A DNA stretch of 64,000 nt from Caryophanales bacterium UBA6380 (GTDB lineage: Bacteria > Bacillota_I > Bacilli_A > RFN20 > CAG-826): the NCBI GenBank assembly GCA_002438785.1, contig DJQS01000008.1:1-64000 (forward strand). The letters run 5' to 3'. The translations under genes and the position numbers were made by a program. Each line of letters starts with the position of its first letter. Position 1 is the stretch's first letter. Below are positions 18,366 through 27,477 of this stretch, piece after piece. A model generated the notes under the pieces. It saw only the letters and a list, made by a program, of their open reading frames with translations. It made no database searches and was not told the DNA's origin.

Positions 18366-18891
18366 TATTTTCAACATAAATATCATTTATTAGCATTGAT
18401 ATGTCTTTAATAGGAATATTGGAAGTGTCAATTGTATAGTTGACACTTTTAATATTGTCATTAGAGAAATTTTCATCATCAATTTCTAATCTAGTGGAGA
18501 TTGTAATTTCATCATCTAATCGATTTATCATTCTTTGTTTTCTAATTTCTTTTTTGCAATTTAAAAAGAATGTAATTATGGTTGGATCATTCAACTTGTT
18601 AAAAGCTATTAATCCGTTTGGATCAACTATTAAAATTGTATTAAGACTTATATTCTTTTTTTCAGTTCCATAATAATTATTATTATATAAAGTGTATTCT
18701 ATTAATTTATGTTCTTTAATTAAATGGAGAAAACTAGTTTTATCAACAAAATGGTAATCTATCCCATCTATTTCTCCAATTCTTTTATTTCTAGTTGTAG
18801 TTGTAACAAACTTCTTATAGTTATAATTTTTACATAAATATTTTGATATTTCTGTTTTTCCACTAGCACTTGGGCCTACCAATATAATCAT
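18343..18891 (-). CDS. gmk: Guanylate-kinase-like protein
   Basis: P-loop GPSASGKT at residues 6-13, then TTTRNKRIGEIDGIDYHFVDK-type GMP-binding block and YYGT, all in the order of guanylate kinase. At 182 residues it is slightly short, and the usual DVQGA segment reads DPNGL. It may be the housekeeping enzyme or a divergent paralogue. The end overlaps nrdG tail-to-tail by 23 bases. No ribosome site; TAGAAT lies six bases upstream of the ATG. Confidence 0.75.
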   Translation of the reverse strand: MIILVGPSASGKTEISKYLCKNYNYKKFVTTTTRNKRIGEIDGIDYHFVDKTSFLHLIKEHKLIEYTLYNNNYYGTEKKNISLNTILIVDPNGLIAFNKLNDPTIITFFLNCKKEIRKQRMINRLDDEITISTRLEIDDENFSNDNIKSVNYTIDTSNIPIKDISMLINDIYVENISNLKNQ

Positions 18892-18897
18892 ATAGAA

Positions 18898-18903
18898 ATT
18901 CTA
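18898..18903 (-). promoter_or_regulatory. Leaderless-type -10 box of the gmk-like gene
   Basis: On the minus strand TAGAAT is followed by six bases and then the ATG, with no Shine-Dalgarno. The -35 region is weak (TTTAAA at 17 bases). Confidence 0.45.
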
Positions 18904-18978
18904 TAATAATTTAAAAATATTTTAAACTTTAAAATTTTACCCCCATATATTTTGTTTTATTAACGACTTGTTATATGA

Positions 18979-20022
18979 ATGATTATGAATTATAAAATTT
19001 TATTTGCTACACTACCATGCTTATTATCTATATCTTCATTAAAAAAAGAAGTAAAAGAAGAAATTGAAGTTTATGATAAGCATATATATCAACAATCAAA
19101 CTTATTTAATGTTAATGATTTTACATTTTCAATTAATAATGATGGTACATTTGAAGGTGATTTTTCACTTGAATCAAAAATAACAACAACACCTTTTTAT
19201 GTAGATTTACTATATATTGAAGATGGAGAAACTCAAAAATCTTATGATCGAATTAGTATCCATAAACTAATTACGACAAGTAATAAAAAATATACATATA
19301 GTTTTAGTCTTAGTTTTTCTAAAAATATTGATATTATAAATTTTGAGATTTCTTTTAGTATGCCTATATTAAAGAATTATTTAAATATTAAATTTAGTAT
19401 CGATAATCCATTAGCTAGGGTAGAAATTTCTAATGAGAAAAAATTATTTTATAAATATGAGTTTAAAAATTATATTGGATATAATTATTATTATTTATTT
19501 AAACCAACTAGTTTTTTAAACGCGCAAAAGCGTATATTTTATTATGATTATTTTTCATTCAATAATTTTTATATTGAATCTAATTTTGATAACGCTTTTG
19601 ATAGTGCTTATTTTTATATCGAACCTAAATATACACATTTATTAAGAATATTTAATCAATTTAATTCAATCTATCCTTTATACAAATTTTTAAAACTTAA
19701 TCATTTTCATGATTTAAATAGAAGCTTCATTATGTTTAAAAATATTTATTATTATAATCCATTAACAAATTTTATGTATTTAACTAATAATGGCAAATAT
19801 AAAGAAGTTCAAAATAGAATTTATATGCCTTTAAAATATTATGATATATATAAAAACTTTTCAATTGGACTCTATTTAAAATCTTTTAGTCCAAAAAAGT
19901 ATCAAATTTTTTATACATATAATATGTTTTTCGAAAAAAATTATAAAAAAGATTACGCAGTTATTTATAAAGATAATTTCCAAATTACAAGTGATGATAC
20001 CTTGGAGAATATTAAATTATGA
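18979..20022 (+). CDS. Unknown exported protein, first gene of Tad-like locus
   Basis: A short signal-like hydrophobic N-terminus (about residues 5-20) precedes a 320-residue Tyr/Phe/Asn-rich, beta-looking region with no motif I recognise. A second possible ATG lies two codons in (18985). No clear ribosome site. The end overlaps the next gene by four bases (ATGA), tying it to the pilus-like genes, so it may be a surface or assembly component. Function not assigned. Confidence 0.55.
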   Translation: MIMNYKILFATLPCLLSISSLKKEVKEEIEVYDKHIYQQSNLFNVNDFTFSINNDGTFEGDFSLESKITTTPFYVDLLYIEDGETQKSYDRISIHKLITTSNKKYTYSFSLSFSKNIDIINFEISFSMPILKNYLNIKFSIDNPLARVEISNEKKLFYKYEFKNYIGYNYYYLFKPTSFLNAQKRIFYYDYFSFNNFYIESNFDNAFDSAYFYIEPKYTHLLRIFNQFNSIYPLYKFLKLNHFHDLNRSFIMFKNIYYYNPLTNFMYLTNNGKYKEVQNRIYMPLKYYDIYKNFSIGLYLKSFSPKKYQIFYTYNMFFEKNYKKDYAVIYKDNFQITSDDTLENIKL

Positions 20023-20429
20023 TGAATGTAGTATTTATTTTTATAACTACAATATTATTATCCATATTTAATATTTTTAATATTACATATAAAGGAAATG
20101 AAATAAATAGAATTGTTATGAATATACCGCTTAATTTGCTTAAAAATAGTATTGTTATTGAAGAAATTACAGAAGATGATTTTAATGCTTATTTTTTAAA
20201 AGATGAAGTAGAAAAAGACATTAAAAAATATTTAAATACATCTTTAAAAGGGAAAATAAATGAATATAATTTATCATTCTTTTATTATAAATATGATAGT
20301 AATGATATTTTAATAAAAGACAATAGTAATAAACCGATTAATTTTCAATTACATTTTCATTGCAATTATTATAAAAATTATGATCTTAATCGATATTTAA
20401 AATTTAGGATTGAAGAGATTTGGGGGTAA
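20019..20429 (+). CDS. Small single-pass membrane protein of Tad-like locus
   Basis: One N-terminal membrane helix (about residues 3-22) and a 110-residue extracellular-looking part. Size and topology resemble TadE/TadF-type minor pseudopilins, but I see no conserved TadE motif. It overlaps the preceding gene by four bases and ends three bases before cpaF. Role inferred from context. Confidence 0.5.
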   Translation: MMNVVFIFITTILLSIFNIFNITYKGNEINRIVMNIPLNLLKNSIVIEEITEDDFNAYFLKDEVEKDIKKYLNTSLKGKINEYNLSFFYYKYDSNDILIKDNSNKPINFQLHFHCNYYKNYDLNRYLKFRIEEIWG

Positions 20430-20431
20430 TT

Positions 20432-21484
20432 ATGGAATGCGACAAAGTATTAGAATTTATTGAAAACTCTTTTTTAAAAGATTTATTAAATAACGAGAAT
20501 ATTACTGATATTTCATATAATGGAGAAACTATTTATTATCAAGATAATTTAAAAGGCAGAATTAAAAGTTTAATAGAAGTAAATAGTAAAGAAGCTTATG
20601 ATTTCATTAGACAAATAGCGAACTTATCTGACGCTCAATTTAGTTACACTGATCCGTTATTAGATATTAGTGTTGGAAAATATCGTATTAATGCTACTCA
20701 TTATGCTATTTCTAGAAAAAAGAGAGAAAAATCAATTTCATTTAGTATCCGTATAGGTTTTAATGAACTTAGAATTAAAAATGATAATTCTTTTATAACT
20801 AATAAGTGTAATGATTTAATTAATATTTTTTTAAAAAATAATAATTCAATAATAATTGGCGGATTAACAAGTAGTGGTAAAACAGAATTACAAAAATATT
20901 TGATTTCTACATTAAAGCCTGCAACAAGAATTATAGTTATCGATAATGTAGATGAATTAGATATTGATTATATAAATTCTTCTTTAGACATTCAAACATG
21001 GTTAAATTTAGAAAAAGATAAAAAAATAAGTTTTGATCTACTTGTAAAAAACGCTCTTAGAAATAATCCTGATTATTTAATTGTTAGTGAAGCTCGAGGG
21101 GAAGAGATGTTATCAATATTAAATAGTGCGATGAGCGGTCATCCAACTATTACAACAATTCATTCTAAAAATATAATGAATATGTATTCAAGAATTACTA
21201 GAATGGCTATGTTAAAAAATCAGGCTTTAAAATTTGATGAAACTTTCATTGATGTTTTAGATCAATTTAAATTAATTATACATGTTAAAAAAGAAATAAA
21301 AGAAAATAACACAATAAAAAGATATATTGATTCTATTGCTACAAATAGATTTAATAAAATTAGAATTCTATATAGATATCCTAACTATTATTATAAATTA
21401 CCTAATTCAATTAAATATGATCTTAATCTAAGTAACGATGAATTTAATAGCTTAAAAGAAAAATGGGAAGATAACTATGCTTAA
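20432..21484 (+). CDS. cpaF: CpaF/TadA-type secretion ATPase
   Basis: VirB11/CpaF-family hexameric ATPase that would power pilus or pseudopilus assembly at the cytoplasmic membrane. Walker A is GLTSSGKT (about 144-151). The Walker B and His regions fall in YLIVSEARGEE and HPTITTIHSKN. The ATG at 20432 is preferred over a TTG at 20420, because GGGGG just upstream acts as ribosome site. It overlaps the TadB-like gene by eight bases. Confidence 0.88.
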   Translation: MECDKVLEFIENSFLKDLLNNENITDISYNGETIYYQDNLKGRIKSLIEVNSKEAYDFIRQIANLSDAQFSYTDPLLDISVGKYRINATHYAISRKKREKSISFSIRIGFNELRIKNDNSFITNKCNDLINIFLKNNNSIIIGGLTSSGKTELQKYLISTLKPATRIIVIDNVDELDIDYINSSLDIQTWLNLEKDKKISFDLLVKNALRNNPDYLIVSEARGEEMLSILNSAMSGHPTITTIHSKNIMNMYSRITRMAMLKNQALKFDETFIDVLDQFKLIIHVKKEIKENNTIKRYIDSIATNRFNKIRILYRYPNYYYKLPNSIKYDLNLSNDEFNSLKEKWEDNYA

Positions 21485-22250
21485 AAGATTTCTAATATAT
21501 TTAATAATTTGCCTAATTATTGGCGGGATGAATTTTTATATAACAAATAATGTTTATTTTAGCATTGGACTATTTATTATTGGAATATTGATATTTTCAT
21601 TAGGCATTGATAAATCTATTAATCAATTTTTTATTAAAGAAAAAAAGACAAAAGAGGCGATAAATTTTATTTCCAATTTCATAATTACTTTGTCAATTAA
21701 TAAAAGCATATTGTCAACTTTTAATACCGTCGAAGAATCTTTCTCTAAAGATTTAAAAAATCAGGTTTATTTAATTAATAATCTAAATGTAGAAGAAAAA
21801 ATAAAGTATCTAAGTAAATATTTTGCCTTATCTATTTATGATGTGTTTTTAAATTTAATCGATCAATATATCTATAACGGAGGAGACGTTTTAAAGATTT
21901 CTCAATTACTTTTATTTGATGTTAGAAAGATTGAAGAAAAACTTGATTCACATAATGATATATTGATCAAAAAACTCATGGAATTCATTATTTTATGGAT
22001 TATGATATTTGTAATTGTAATAATCATGAAATTATCATTAGCTGATTATTTTTTAAAAATAGCATCATTAGATTATTTTAAATATGGAATGGGAATATTT
22101 TATCTTGGATTTTATCTAAATTTACTTATATTTACATTACATGGATGTAATTTAGATTTTATTGAAACAAGTAAAATAAAAAATGAAGAAGTAACAAAAA
22201 AATGGAAGGTTAAAAATGTCAAAGTTAAAAGAAAAGATAGAGTCTTGTAA
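21477..22250 (+). CDS. tadB: TadB-like membrane platform protein
   Basis: Hydrophobic segments lie at about residues 5-45 and in the C-terminal part (165-225). They flank a helical cytoplasmic domain of the T2SS-F type. Placed directly after cpaF, it fits TadB, the inner-membrane platform. Overlaps cpaF by eight bases and the next gene by 35 bases. Sequence similarity is weak, so the call leans on topology and order. Confidence 0.7.
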   Translation: MLKRFLIYLIICLIIGGMNFYITNNVYFSIGLFIIGILIFSLGIDKSINQFFIKEKKTKEAINFISNFIITLSINKSILSTFNTVEESFSKDLKNQVYLINNLNVEEKIKYLSKYFALSIYDVFLNLIDQYIYNGGDVLKISQLLLFDVRKIEEKLDSHNDILIKKLMEFIILWIMIFVIVIIMKLSLADYFLKIASLDYFKYGMGIFYLGFYLNLLIFTLHGCNLDFIETSKIKNEEVTKKWKVKNVKVKRKDRVL

Positions 22251-22875
22251 TCTAAATTATAAAAGAGAAATTTCAACTTTAATTATTTTAAATATTATTA
22301 TTTTAATACTTAGTTTTGTTATTTTCATTTTTTCAAAAAATATTAGACTTTTGCTTTATTTTGCAATAATATTGGTATTATTTAATTTTTATTATTTAAC
22401 AAAATACAATCGAATAATAGTTAAAAGAAAAAATGATTTAACATTTGATTTTATAAATGTATTTAGTTATTTTCGAATTTATATTTCAAATTATAGAAAT
22501 GTTTATATGTCAATTAAAGAAATAAGTAATTATGCTTCACCTTTTATAAAAATAAAACTTATAGAATTATTAGATAATATTGATAACGATAAAACCATCA
22601 AACCATTCATAACTTTTGCTAATTATTTTAATGATAAAAAAATAGAAGAAGTAATGATAGCAATTTATGAAATGGTTAATGAAGGAAATAATGAAAATTA
22701 TATTAACCAATTTGTAAGCATTTTTGAAACTTATAAAGCTAGGATTGAAAAAACTAAAGAAGAGAAAAGAATAAATACTTTCAATAGAATTTGTTCTTTA
22801 AGTATCATCGGTGTAGGTATTTTAATGATTATTATCATGCTTGGGATTGTAAATATGATAGGAGATCTAATCTAA
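22216..22875 (+). CDS. tadC: TadC-like membrane platform protein
   Basis: A second T2SS-F-like protein: two N-terminal helices (about 18-60), a helical cytoplasmic stretch with Glu/Lys-rich end, and a C-terminal helix (190-215). It pairs with the preceding TadB-like protein as in Tad systems. AAGG lies upstream of the ATG. Ends one base into the next start (TAATG). Confidence 0.68.
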   Translation: MSKLKEKIESCNLNYKREISTLIILNIIILILSFVIFIFSKNIRLLLYFAIILVLFNFYYLTKYNRIIVKRKNDLTFDFINVFSYFRIYISNYRNVYMSIKEISNYASPFIKIKLIELLDNIDNDKTIKPFITFANYFNDKKIEEVMIAIYEMVNEGNNENYINQFVSIFETYKARIEKTKEEKRINTFNRICSLSIIGVGILMIIIMLGIVNMIGDLI

Positions 22876-23240
22876 TGAGTAATAAACTAGCTTTTATTTT
22901 ATCTATCTATATTATTTTAATGACTTTTTTATTTGGAACTGATTTAGTTATGTTACAAGTAAATTATTCAAATCTTGATTCATTAAGTCAATTAATATCT
23001 TTTAAAATAAGTGATTATGGAATTGATGAAAATGGTGATATTGATTCTACAATAATAGAATTTGCAAAAAACAATTTAAATGCGGACTTAATTAGAGCTG
23101 ATGAAAGCTCAAAGCAATATAAAGAAGGTGATTTATATCCTTATTTTCTTTTTAAAGAATATGATGCCATTATGCTTTCTATTACTCCAATTAAAGTTCA
23201 AATTAAGCGATATGCAGTTATCGGAATAAATCACACTTAA
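22875..23240 (+). CDS. Minor pseudopilin-like protein
   Basis: 121 residues with one N-terminal membrane helix (about 4-25) and a polar remainder, as in TadE/TadF-like proteins. The ATG at 22875 overlaps the tadC stop by one base and has GGAGA upstream; a longer reading from 22791 runs through tadC and is rejected. No family motif is certain. Confidence 0.55.
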   Translation: MSNKLAFILSIYIILMTFLFGTDLVMLQVNYSNLDSLSQLISFKISDYGIDENGDIDSTIIEFAKNNLNADLIRADESSKQYKEGDLYPYFLFKEYDAIMLSITPIKVQIKRYAVIGINHT

Positions 23241-23251
23241 GGAGGAAATTT

Positions 23252-23443
23252 ATGAGTGAAATTAAAGGTCAATTATTAGGTATTGTGTTGGTATTAGCTA
23301 TTTTTGGAGCTGTTTCTGGAGCATTATATTCAGCATTTAAAACTTCTGCTGATAATGTTGCTGTAAAAGTAAGTGCAGATACCAAAGTCCCAGCAAATAG
23401 TAAAGCTATTTCTAACAATAATCTATTAAAATTTAATAAGTAA
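23252..23443 (+). CDS. Flp-like major pilin candidate
   Basis: 63 residues with a near N-terminal hydrophobic helix starting at KGQLLGIVLVLAIFGAV and a short polar tail. The G-Q junction resembles the prepilin cleavage site of Flp/TadE proteins, but the usual Glu at +5 is absent. It has the strongest ribosome site of the locus (AAGGAGG), as expected for the most abundant subunit, and is followed directly by a terminator. No prepilin peptidase gene is in the window. Confidence 0.6.
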   Translation: MSEIKGQLLGIVLVLAIFGAVSGALYSAFKTSADNVAVKVSADTKVPANSKAISNNNLLKFNK

Positions 23444-23453
23444 TTTATGATAT

Positions 23454-23486
23454 AAGGTCTATTAGTTATAGGCCTTTTATTTTTTG
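23454..23486 (+). terminator. Terminator of the Tad-like locus
   Basis: AAGGTCTAT / ATAGGCCTT (one wobble pair) followed by a T-rich run. Confidence 0.82.
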
Positions 23487-23515
23487 TGTGCTAATATTAT
23501 AAAGAGGTAATATTT

Positions 23516-23746
23516 ATGACAAATTATGAAAAAGTTTTAGAAAACTTAAAAACTAAGTTAAAAATTGAAAATTTAGATGCTAATGCAACATTAGCAAGTT
23601 TAGGACTTGATTCCCTTGATGTTGTAGAATTTGTTTTAGATTTAGAAGATGAATATGGCATAACTTTTGAACCAAGCGAAACTCAAGACATTAAAACTCT
23701 AGGTGATTTATTAAGACTAATTAAATCTAAATTAGGCGATAAATAA
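23516..23746 (+). CDS. acpP: Acyl carrier protein
   Basis: 76-residue carrier protein for acyl chains. The phosphopantetheine site is Ser33 in GLDSLDVVEF. Acidic helices and the length fit ACP. AGAGG lies upstream. No fatty-acid synthesis genes are next to it, so it stands alone between the Tad-like locus and two tRNAs. Confidence 0.93.
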   Translation: MTNYEKVLENLKTKLKIENLDANATLASLGLDSLDVVEFVLDLEDEYGITFEPSETQDIKTLGDLLRLIKSKLGDK

Positions 23747-23762
23747 ATTTTTAAAAAAAGTG

Positions 23763-23791
23763 TTGAATTGAGCAACGCTATTTGCTATATT
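23763..23791 (+). promoter_or_regulatory. Promoter of tRNA-Asn/tRNA-Glu
   Basis: TTGAAT (23763-23768), 17 bases, TATATT (23786-23791), about 20 bases before tRNA-Asn. Confidence 0.7.
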
Positions 23792-23812
23792 ATTAAAGCA
23801 CTAAGGTGCTAT

Positions 23813-23887
23813 GCCAACTTAGCTCAATGGTAGAGCAATCGGCTGTTAACCGATCGGTTGTAGGTTCGAGCCCTATAGTTGGCGCCA
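23813..23887 (+). tRNA. tRNA-Asn (GTT)
   Basis: Acceptor GCCAACT/AGTTGGC, discriminator G, encoded CCA; anticodon loop CTGTTAA gives GTT. Confidence 0.93.
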
Positions 23888-23889
23888 GT

Positions 23890-23966
23890 GGCCTATTGGA
23901 GAAGTGGCTTAACTCACATGCCTTTCACGCATGCATTCATGGGTTCGAATCCCGTATAGGTCACCA
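23890..23966 (+). tRNA. tRNA-Glu (TTC)
   Basis: Acceptor GGCCTAT/ATAGGTC, encoded CCA; anticodon loop CTTTCAC gives TTC. It starts two bases after tRNA-Asn, so both come from one transcript. Confidence 0.92.
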
Positions 23967-23980
23967 TTAAGGTTATAAAT

Positions 23981-24018
23981 GTTTGATACTCTTTCGTTGG
24001 GTGTCAAACTTTTTTTGT
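23981..24018 (+). terminator. Terminator of tRNA-Asn/tRNA-Glu
   Basis: GTTTGATAC / GTGTCAAAC (nine pairs, one wobble) followed by TTTTTTT. Confidence 0.87.
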
Positions 24019-24464
24019 TTATAGCGATATATACTGACTTTTTAAGAATTGACACCGTGTAATAGTGTCTAAAAAAGGAAGTAAAATAAGATATTAATCA
24101 TCATGTTTACATGAATAGTGTTCACTAATACATGACAATACACTATTACACAGTGGAATGCACACAATTGAAATTTCATAAATTGCTTAACGCCGCGCTT
24201 AATTTTGTTCCATTACTTCATTTTTCTAGATAATAGTTATATAAATATTTACTAGAAATATAATTTAAGTGAGACTATTTTTCTTAAAACGTAAGAATAA
24301 ACGTTTCAAATCATTTGAAAGTGTATAGTATTAGGTAAGTTATATTTTATTTATTTCTATATTAATCCATTTTTATTTTATAAAATTAATTTGGTTATTA
24401 CTAAAATTAGTTATAAAATTACATTGCTTAATAAAAGTGTTCCGAAAAAATAAAAGGAGATTTT
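24019..24464. other. 446-base gene-free region with several dyads
   Basis: No ORF or tRNA is seen. The left part holds a 12-base inverted repeat (GTGTAATAGTGT at 24057-24068 and its exact complement at 24140-24151). Between the arms are the small dyads CATGT-TT-ACATG (24102-24113) and TAGTG-TT-CACTA (24116-24127). The right part is plain AT-rich sequence up to the ribosome site of the next gene. It could hold operators or a structured leader for the permease at 24465; I recognise no known riboswitch. Confidence 0.5.
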
Positions 24465-25631
24465 ATGGAAGAAATAAATCATCAAGAAAAAATAAGTAAA
24501 AAAATCACTAATTTTTTTATCACGACATTAAATGGAATGGCTCATGGATTATTTGCAACTTTAATAGTTGGTACAATAATTGGTACAATTGGAGGGTTCT
24601 TTTTATATGGTAGTGGTAATAGTTTTTGTGATTTTATGTATAAAGTATTTGGTGATAGCAAAATTAGTATCTCTTTTTGTTTACAATCTATTACCGGACT
24701 TGGTATTGGAATAGGAATTGCTTTATCTTTAAAACTATCTCCATTAAAAACTATAGTATTAGGAGCTATTGGAGAAATTGCAGCTTTTTTATCATTATCA
24801 ACCAAATTTTGTATTGATCCTTTTAATTATGTAGAATCATTTATGTTTAAAATAGGAGATCCTCTTACGATCTATGTTGTTGTTATTTTAACAGCTTTAT
24901 TGTTAGAATTTGTTTTAAAGAAGAAGACACCAGTTGATATATTACTTATACCATTATTTGGAATTATAGTAGGAACAATAATTACTTTAGGTGTAAGATA
25001 TCCATTAATTTATATAACATACGGAATTCAATGGGTTGTTGGAAATGCCACAAATATTATTCCTTTTATAATGGGAATAATAATATCTGTTATTATGGGA
25101 ATGGCTTTAACAGCGCCAATTTCTAGCGCCGCTATTGCGGCAATGGTGTTTACTTTACCAACAAATATGAACTACTCTGAATTATTGAGTAGCTCTACAT
25201 ATTCAGGATTAGCATTAGCTAGTGGCGCTGCAATTATTGGCTGTTGTACACAAATGGTGGGTTTTGCTATTCAATCGAGAAAAGATAATTCACTTGGTGT
25301 TGTTATATCAATAGCTATTGGGACATCAATGTTGCAATTTAAAAATATATTAAAAAAGCCGATTATTTGGCTCCCTACAATTATAGCTTCTGCAATTTTA
25401 GGACCAGTTTCAACTTGTCTATTAAAAGTAGTTTGTTTAGGTTCAAGTGCTGGAATGGGAACTGCTGGTTTAGTTGGACAGATTGGAACTTTTGCTTCTA
25501 TGGGTAATATTTGGCAAACTTGGGTGGGTATCTTTATTTTAGAAATTATTGCCCCTATTATTCTTGTATTTTTGATTGATCTTTTATTTAGAAAGTTAAA
25601 TTGGATTGTTAAAGGTGATTTAACTATATAG
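24465..25631 (+). CDS. PTS EIIC-like membrane permease
   Basis: 388 residues with about nine or ten hydrophobic segments and many Gly-rich helices, resembling the PTS_EIIC_2 family of stand-alone membrane components. No EIIA/EIIB domains are fused or adjacent, so phosphotransfer-dependent transport is not proven. AAAGGAG precedes the ATG. It sits after a long gene-free region that may control it. Substrate unknown. Confidence 0.7.
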   Translation: MEEINHQEKISKKITNFFITTLNGMAHGLFATLIVGTIIGTIGGFFLYGSGNSFCDFMYKVFGDSKISISFCLQSITGLGIGIGIALSLKLSPLKTIVLGAIGEIAAFLSLSTKFCIDPFNYVESFMFKIGDPLTIYVVVILTALLLEFVLKKKTPVDILLIPLFGIIVGTIITLGVRYPLIYITYGIQWVVGNATNIIPFIMGIIISVIMGMALTAPISSAAIAAMVFTLPTNMNYSELLSSSTYSGLALASGAAIIGCCTQMVGFAIQSRKDNSLGVVISIAIGTSMLQFKNILKKPIIWLPTIIASAILGPVSTCLLKVVCLGSSAGMGTAGLVGQIGTFASMGNIWQTWVGIFILEIIAPIILVFLIDLLFRKLNWIVKGDLTI

Positions 25632-25743
25632 AAAAAAAGAATTTATATATTAAGATTAATAATATTTAGAATATGCTAATAATTAATAATTATCTTACGT
25701 ATAATTTGATAAAATAAAGATAACTATATTGGAGGAAATTATA

Positions 25744-26664
25744 ATGAACAAATTTAAGGATTTAAGAATAGTTGATAACTTTTATCAAACTTCGGCTTTT
25801 TTTCCGATGCCAACTATATTGATTTCTACACTTGATGATGAGGGGAAAACAACTTTAGGTGCATATTCTTTATGTTTTCCTTATTATATTGCTGGTAAAG
25901 ATTATTATGCGATGATTTTAGAATGTCGAAATTCTTCAAATACTGCACAAAACATTTTAAAAAGAGGGAAATGTGCTTTAAATTTCCTTGAAGATAATAA
26001 AAAAGATTTTAAAGAAACTGTTAGATTAGGATTTCCAGGTGATACAAGTAAAGAGAAAATGAAAGATTGTATTTTTAAACTTGAAAATGGCTTAGCTAGT
26101 GGAATAAGGCCACAAATTATTTCAAAAGCTTATCAAGTTTTTGAATGTAGTTGGGATGATAGTTTAGAAAACGCTTATTTAGATAAAAATAAAGTTGGAC
26201 AACTTGATGGAGTGGAAGGTCCTTATAGAAATTTTAATGGTATAACATCTAAATTTGGTTGTCATTTTATTTTAAAAATTGACAAGATTCTTATGAAAGA
26301 AAAATATTATGATGCAATTATTAATGGCGTTAAAGCTAAAAATTTTCCAAAAATACCTGTTGATTATGGTTATAGAGATTCGACAAATTTTTGGTACGAG
26401 AAGTTCTCTAAGCCTATTGCAATGCCAATTCCTGCAAAAAAGGAAGCTGATTTAAATGGTGTAATTTATGCTGCAAACAGAATTGATCCTGAAATAAAAT
26501 TTACTGAAGAAGCCTGCAAATCTCTTGTAAAAGTACCTAGAATATTTTTAAAAACTGTGTTAAATGGATGTGTTGAATATGCTAAAGAACATAATATTAA
26601 AGTGATTGATGAAAACGTAATGAAAGACATTAATGATAAGCGAAGAAAAGAAAAAGGAAAATAA
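25744..26664 (+). CDS. Flavin reductase-like protein with C-terminal PCP_red-type domain
   Basis: Residues about 10-190 form an FMN-binding split-barrel of the flavin reductase/DIM6-NTAB type (PMPTILISTLDDEGKTTLGAYS, later NILKRGKCALNF). The last 60 residues (FTEEACKSLVKVPRIFLKTVLNGCVEYAKEH...) resemble the small PCP_red domain found at the end of protochlorophyllide-reductase-like and nitrogenase-like subunits. The ATG at 25744 follows GGAGGAAA; an earlier TTG at 25729 overlaps that site and is rejected. Probably a redox enzyme; substrate unknown. Confidence 0.72.
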   Translation: MNKFKDLRIVDNFYQTSAFFPMPTILISTLDDEGKTTLGAYSLCFPYYIAGKDYYAMILECRNSSNTAQNILKRGKCALNFLEDNKKDFKETVRLGFPGDTSKEKMKDCIFKLENGLASGIRPQIISKAYQVFECSWDDSLENAYLDKNKVGQLDGVEGPYRNFNGITSKFGCHFILKIDKILMKEKYYDAIINGVKAKNFPKIPVDYGYRDSTNFWYEKFSKPIAMPIPAKKEADLNGVIYAANRIDPEIKFTEEACKSLVKVPRIFLKTVLNGCVEYAKEHNIKVIDENVMKDINDKRRKEKGK

Positions 26665-26668
26665 TTTT

Positions 26669-27427
26669 ATGAAGCAACCTAAAAATATGCCTTTTAAAAA
26701 AGTTAAAATGACTGTTTTTACATTTATCATTCTTTGTATAACTGTTTTAATTTTTATATCTAATTTAGTTTTTTTATTCATAAATAAAAAAGATTCTACT
26801 AAATCAATTTTAGTATTTAACATATTAGAATCTTTATTAATGTTTATTCTTATTTTTATTCCTAATATTTTTACAAAGATTACAAAATTAAAGATTCCTG
26901 CTAGTATGGAAATAATGTATATAATTTTTTGTACATGCTCTATTATTTTAGGTGAAATCGGTGATTTTTATGCGAAATTTGGATGGTGGGACTCATTATT
27001 ACATTTTTCTAGTGGAATATTATTAGGCATTTTAGGTTATGTAATTATCAATACGTTTAATAAATATAGTTCTGATAAAGAATTTAAATTTTCCCCATTA
27101 TTTGTTAGTATATGGTGCATATGTTTTTCTTTAGCTATTGGTGCTATATGGGAAATGATTGAATTTGGATGTGATGAATTTTTTGGTACAAATATGCAAC
27201 AATTTATGGAAAGTCGTGGAACTTTAGATAGTGGAGTAGCTTTAATTGGTCATGAAGCTTTAAAAGATACTATGAAAGATATAAGTTTAGATTTTTTAGG
27301 TTCAATTATACCTTCGCTTATTGGGTTTTTTGAGCTAAGAAAACACAAGAAAGGATTTGCTAATTCATATTTAGAAAAAGAAAAAGAAGAAATGAAAAAG
27401 AATAAGCCTGTTATTTTTGGAAAATAA
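26669..27427 (+). CDS. YjdF/DUF2238-like membrane protein
   Basis: About six hydrophobic segments. The centre has GWWDSLLHFSSGILLG and the C-terminal half has GHEALKDTMKDISLDFLG, the pattern of the YjdF (DUF2238) family. Start at 26669 is four bases after the previous stop and has AAGGA upstream. Function of the family is unknown; co-transcribed with the flavin-reductase-like gene. Confidence 0.68.
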   Translation: MKQPKNMPFKKVKMTVFTFIILCITVLIFISNLVFLFINKKDSTKSILVFNILESLLMFILIFIPNIFTKITKLKIPASMEIMYIIFCTCSIILGEIGDFYAKFGWWDSLLHFSSGILLGILGYVIINTFNKYSSDKEFKFSPLFVSIWCICFSLAIGAIWEMIEFGCDEFFGTNMQQFMESRGTLDSGVALIGHEALKDTMKDISLDFLGSIIPSLIGFFELRKHKKGFANSYLEKEKEEMKKNKPVIFGK

Positions 27428-27477
27428 AGAAAATAATTGAATTTAGAAGAGTTTTTATTTATATAAGGAGAAAAAAT

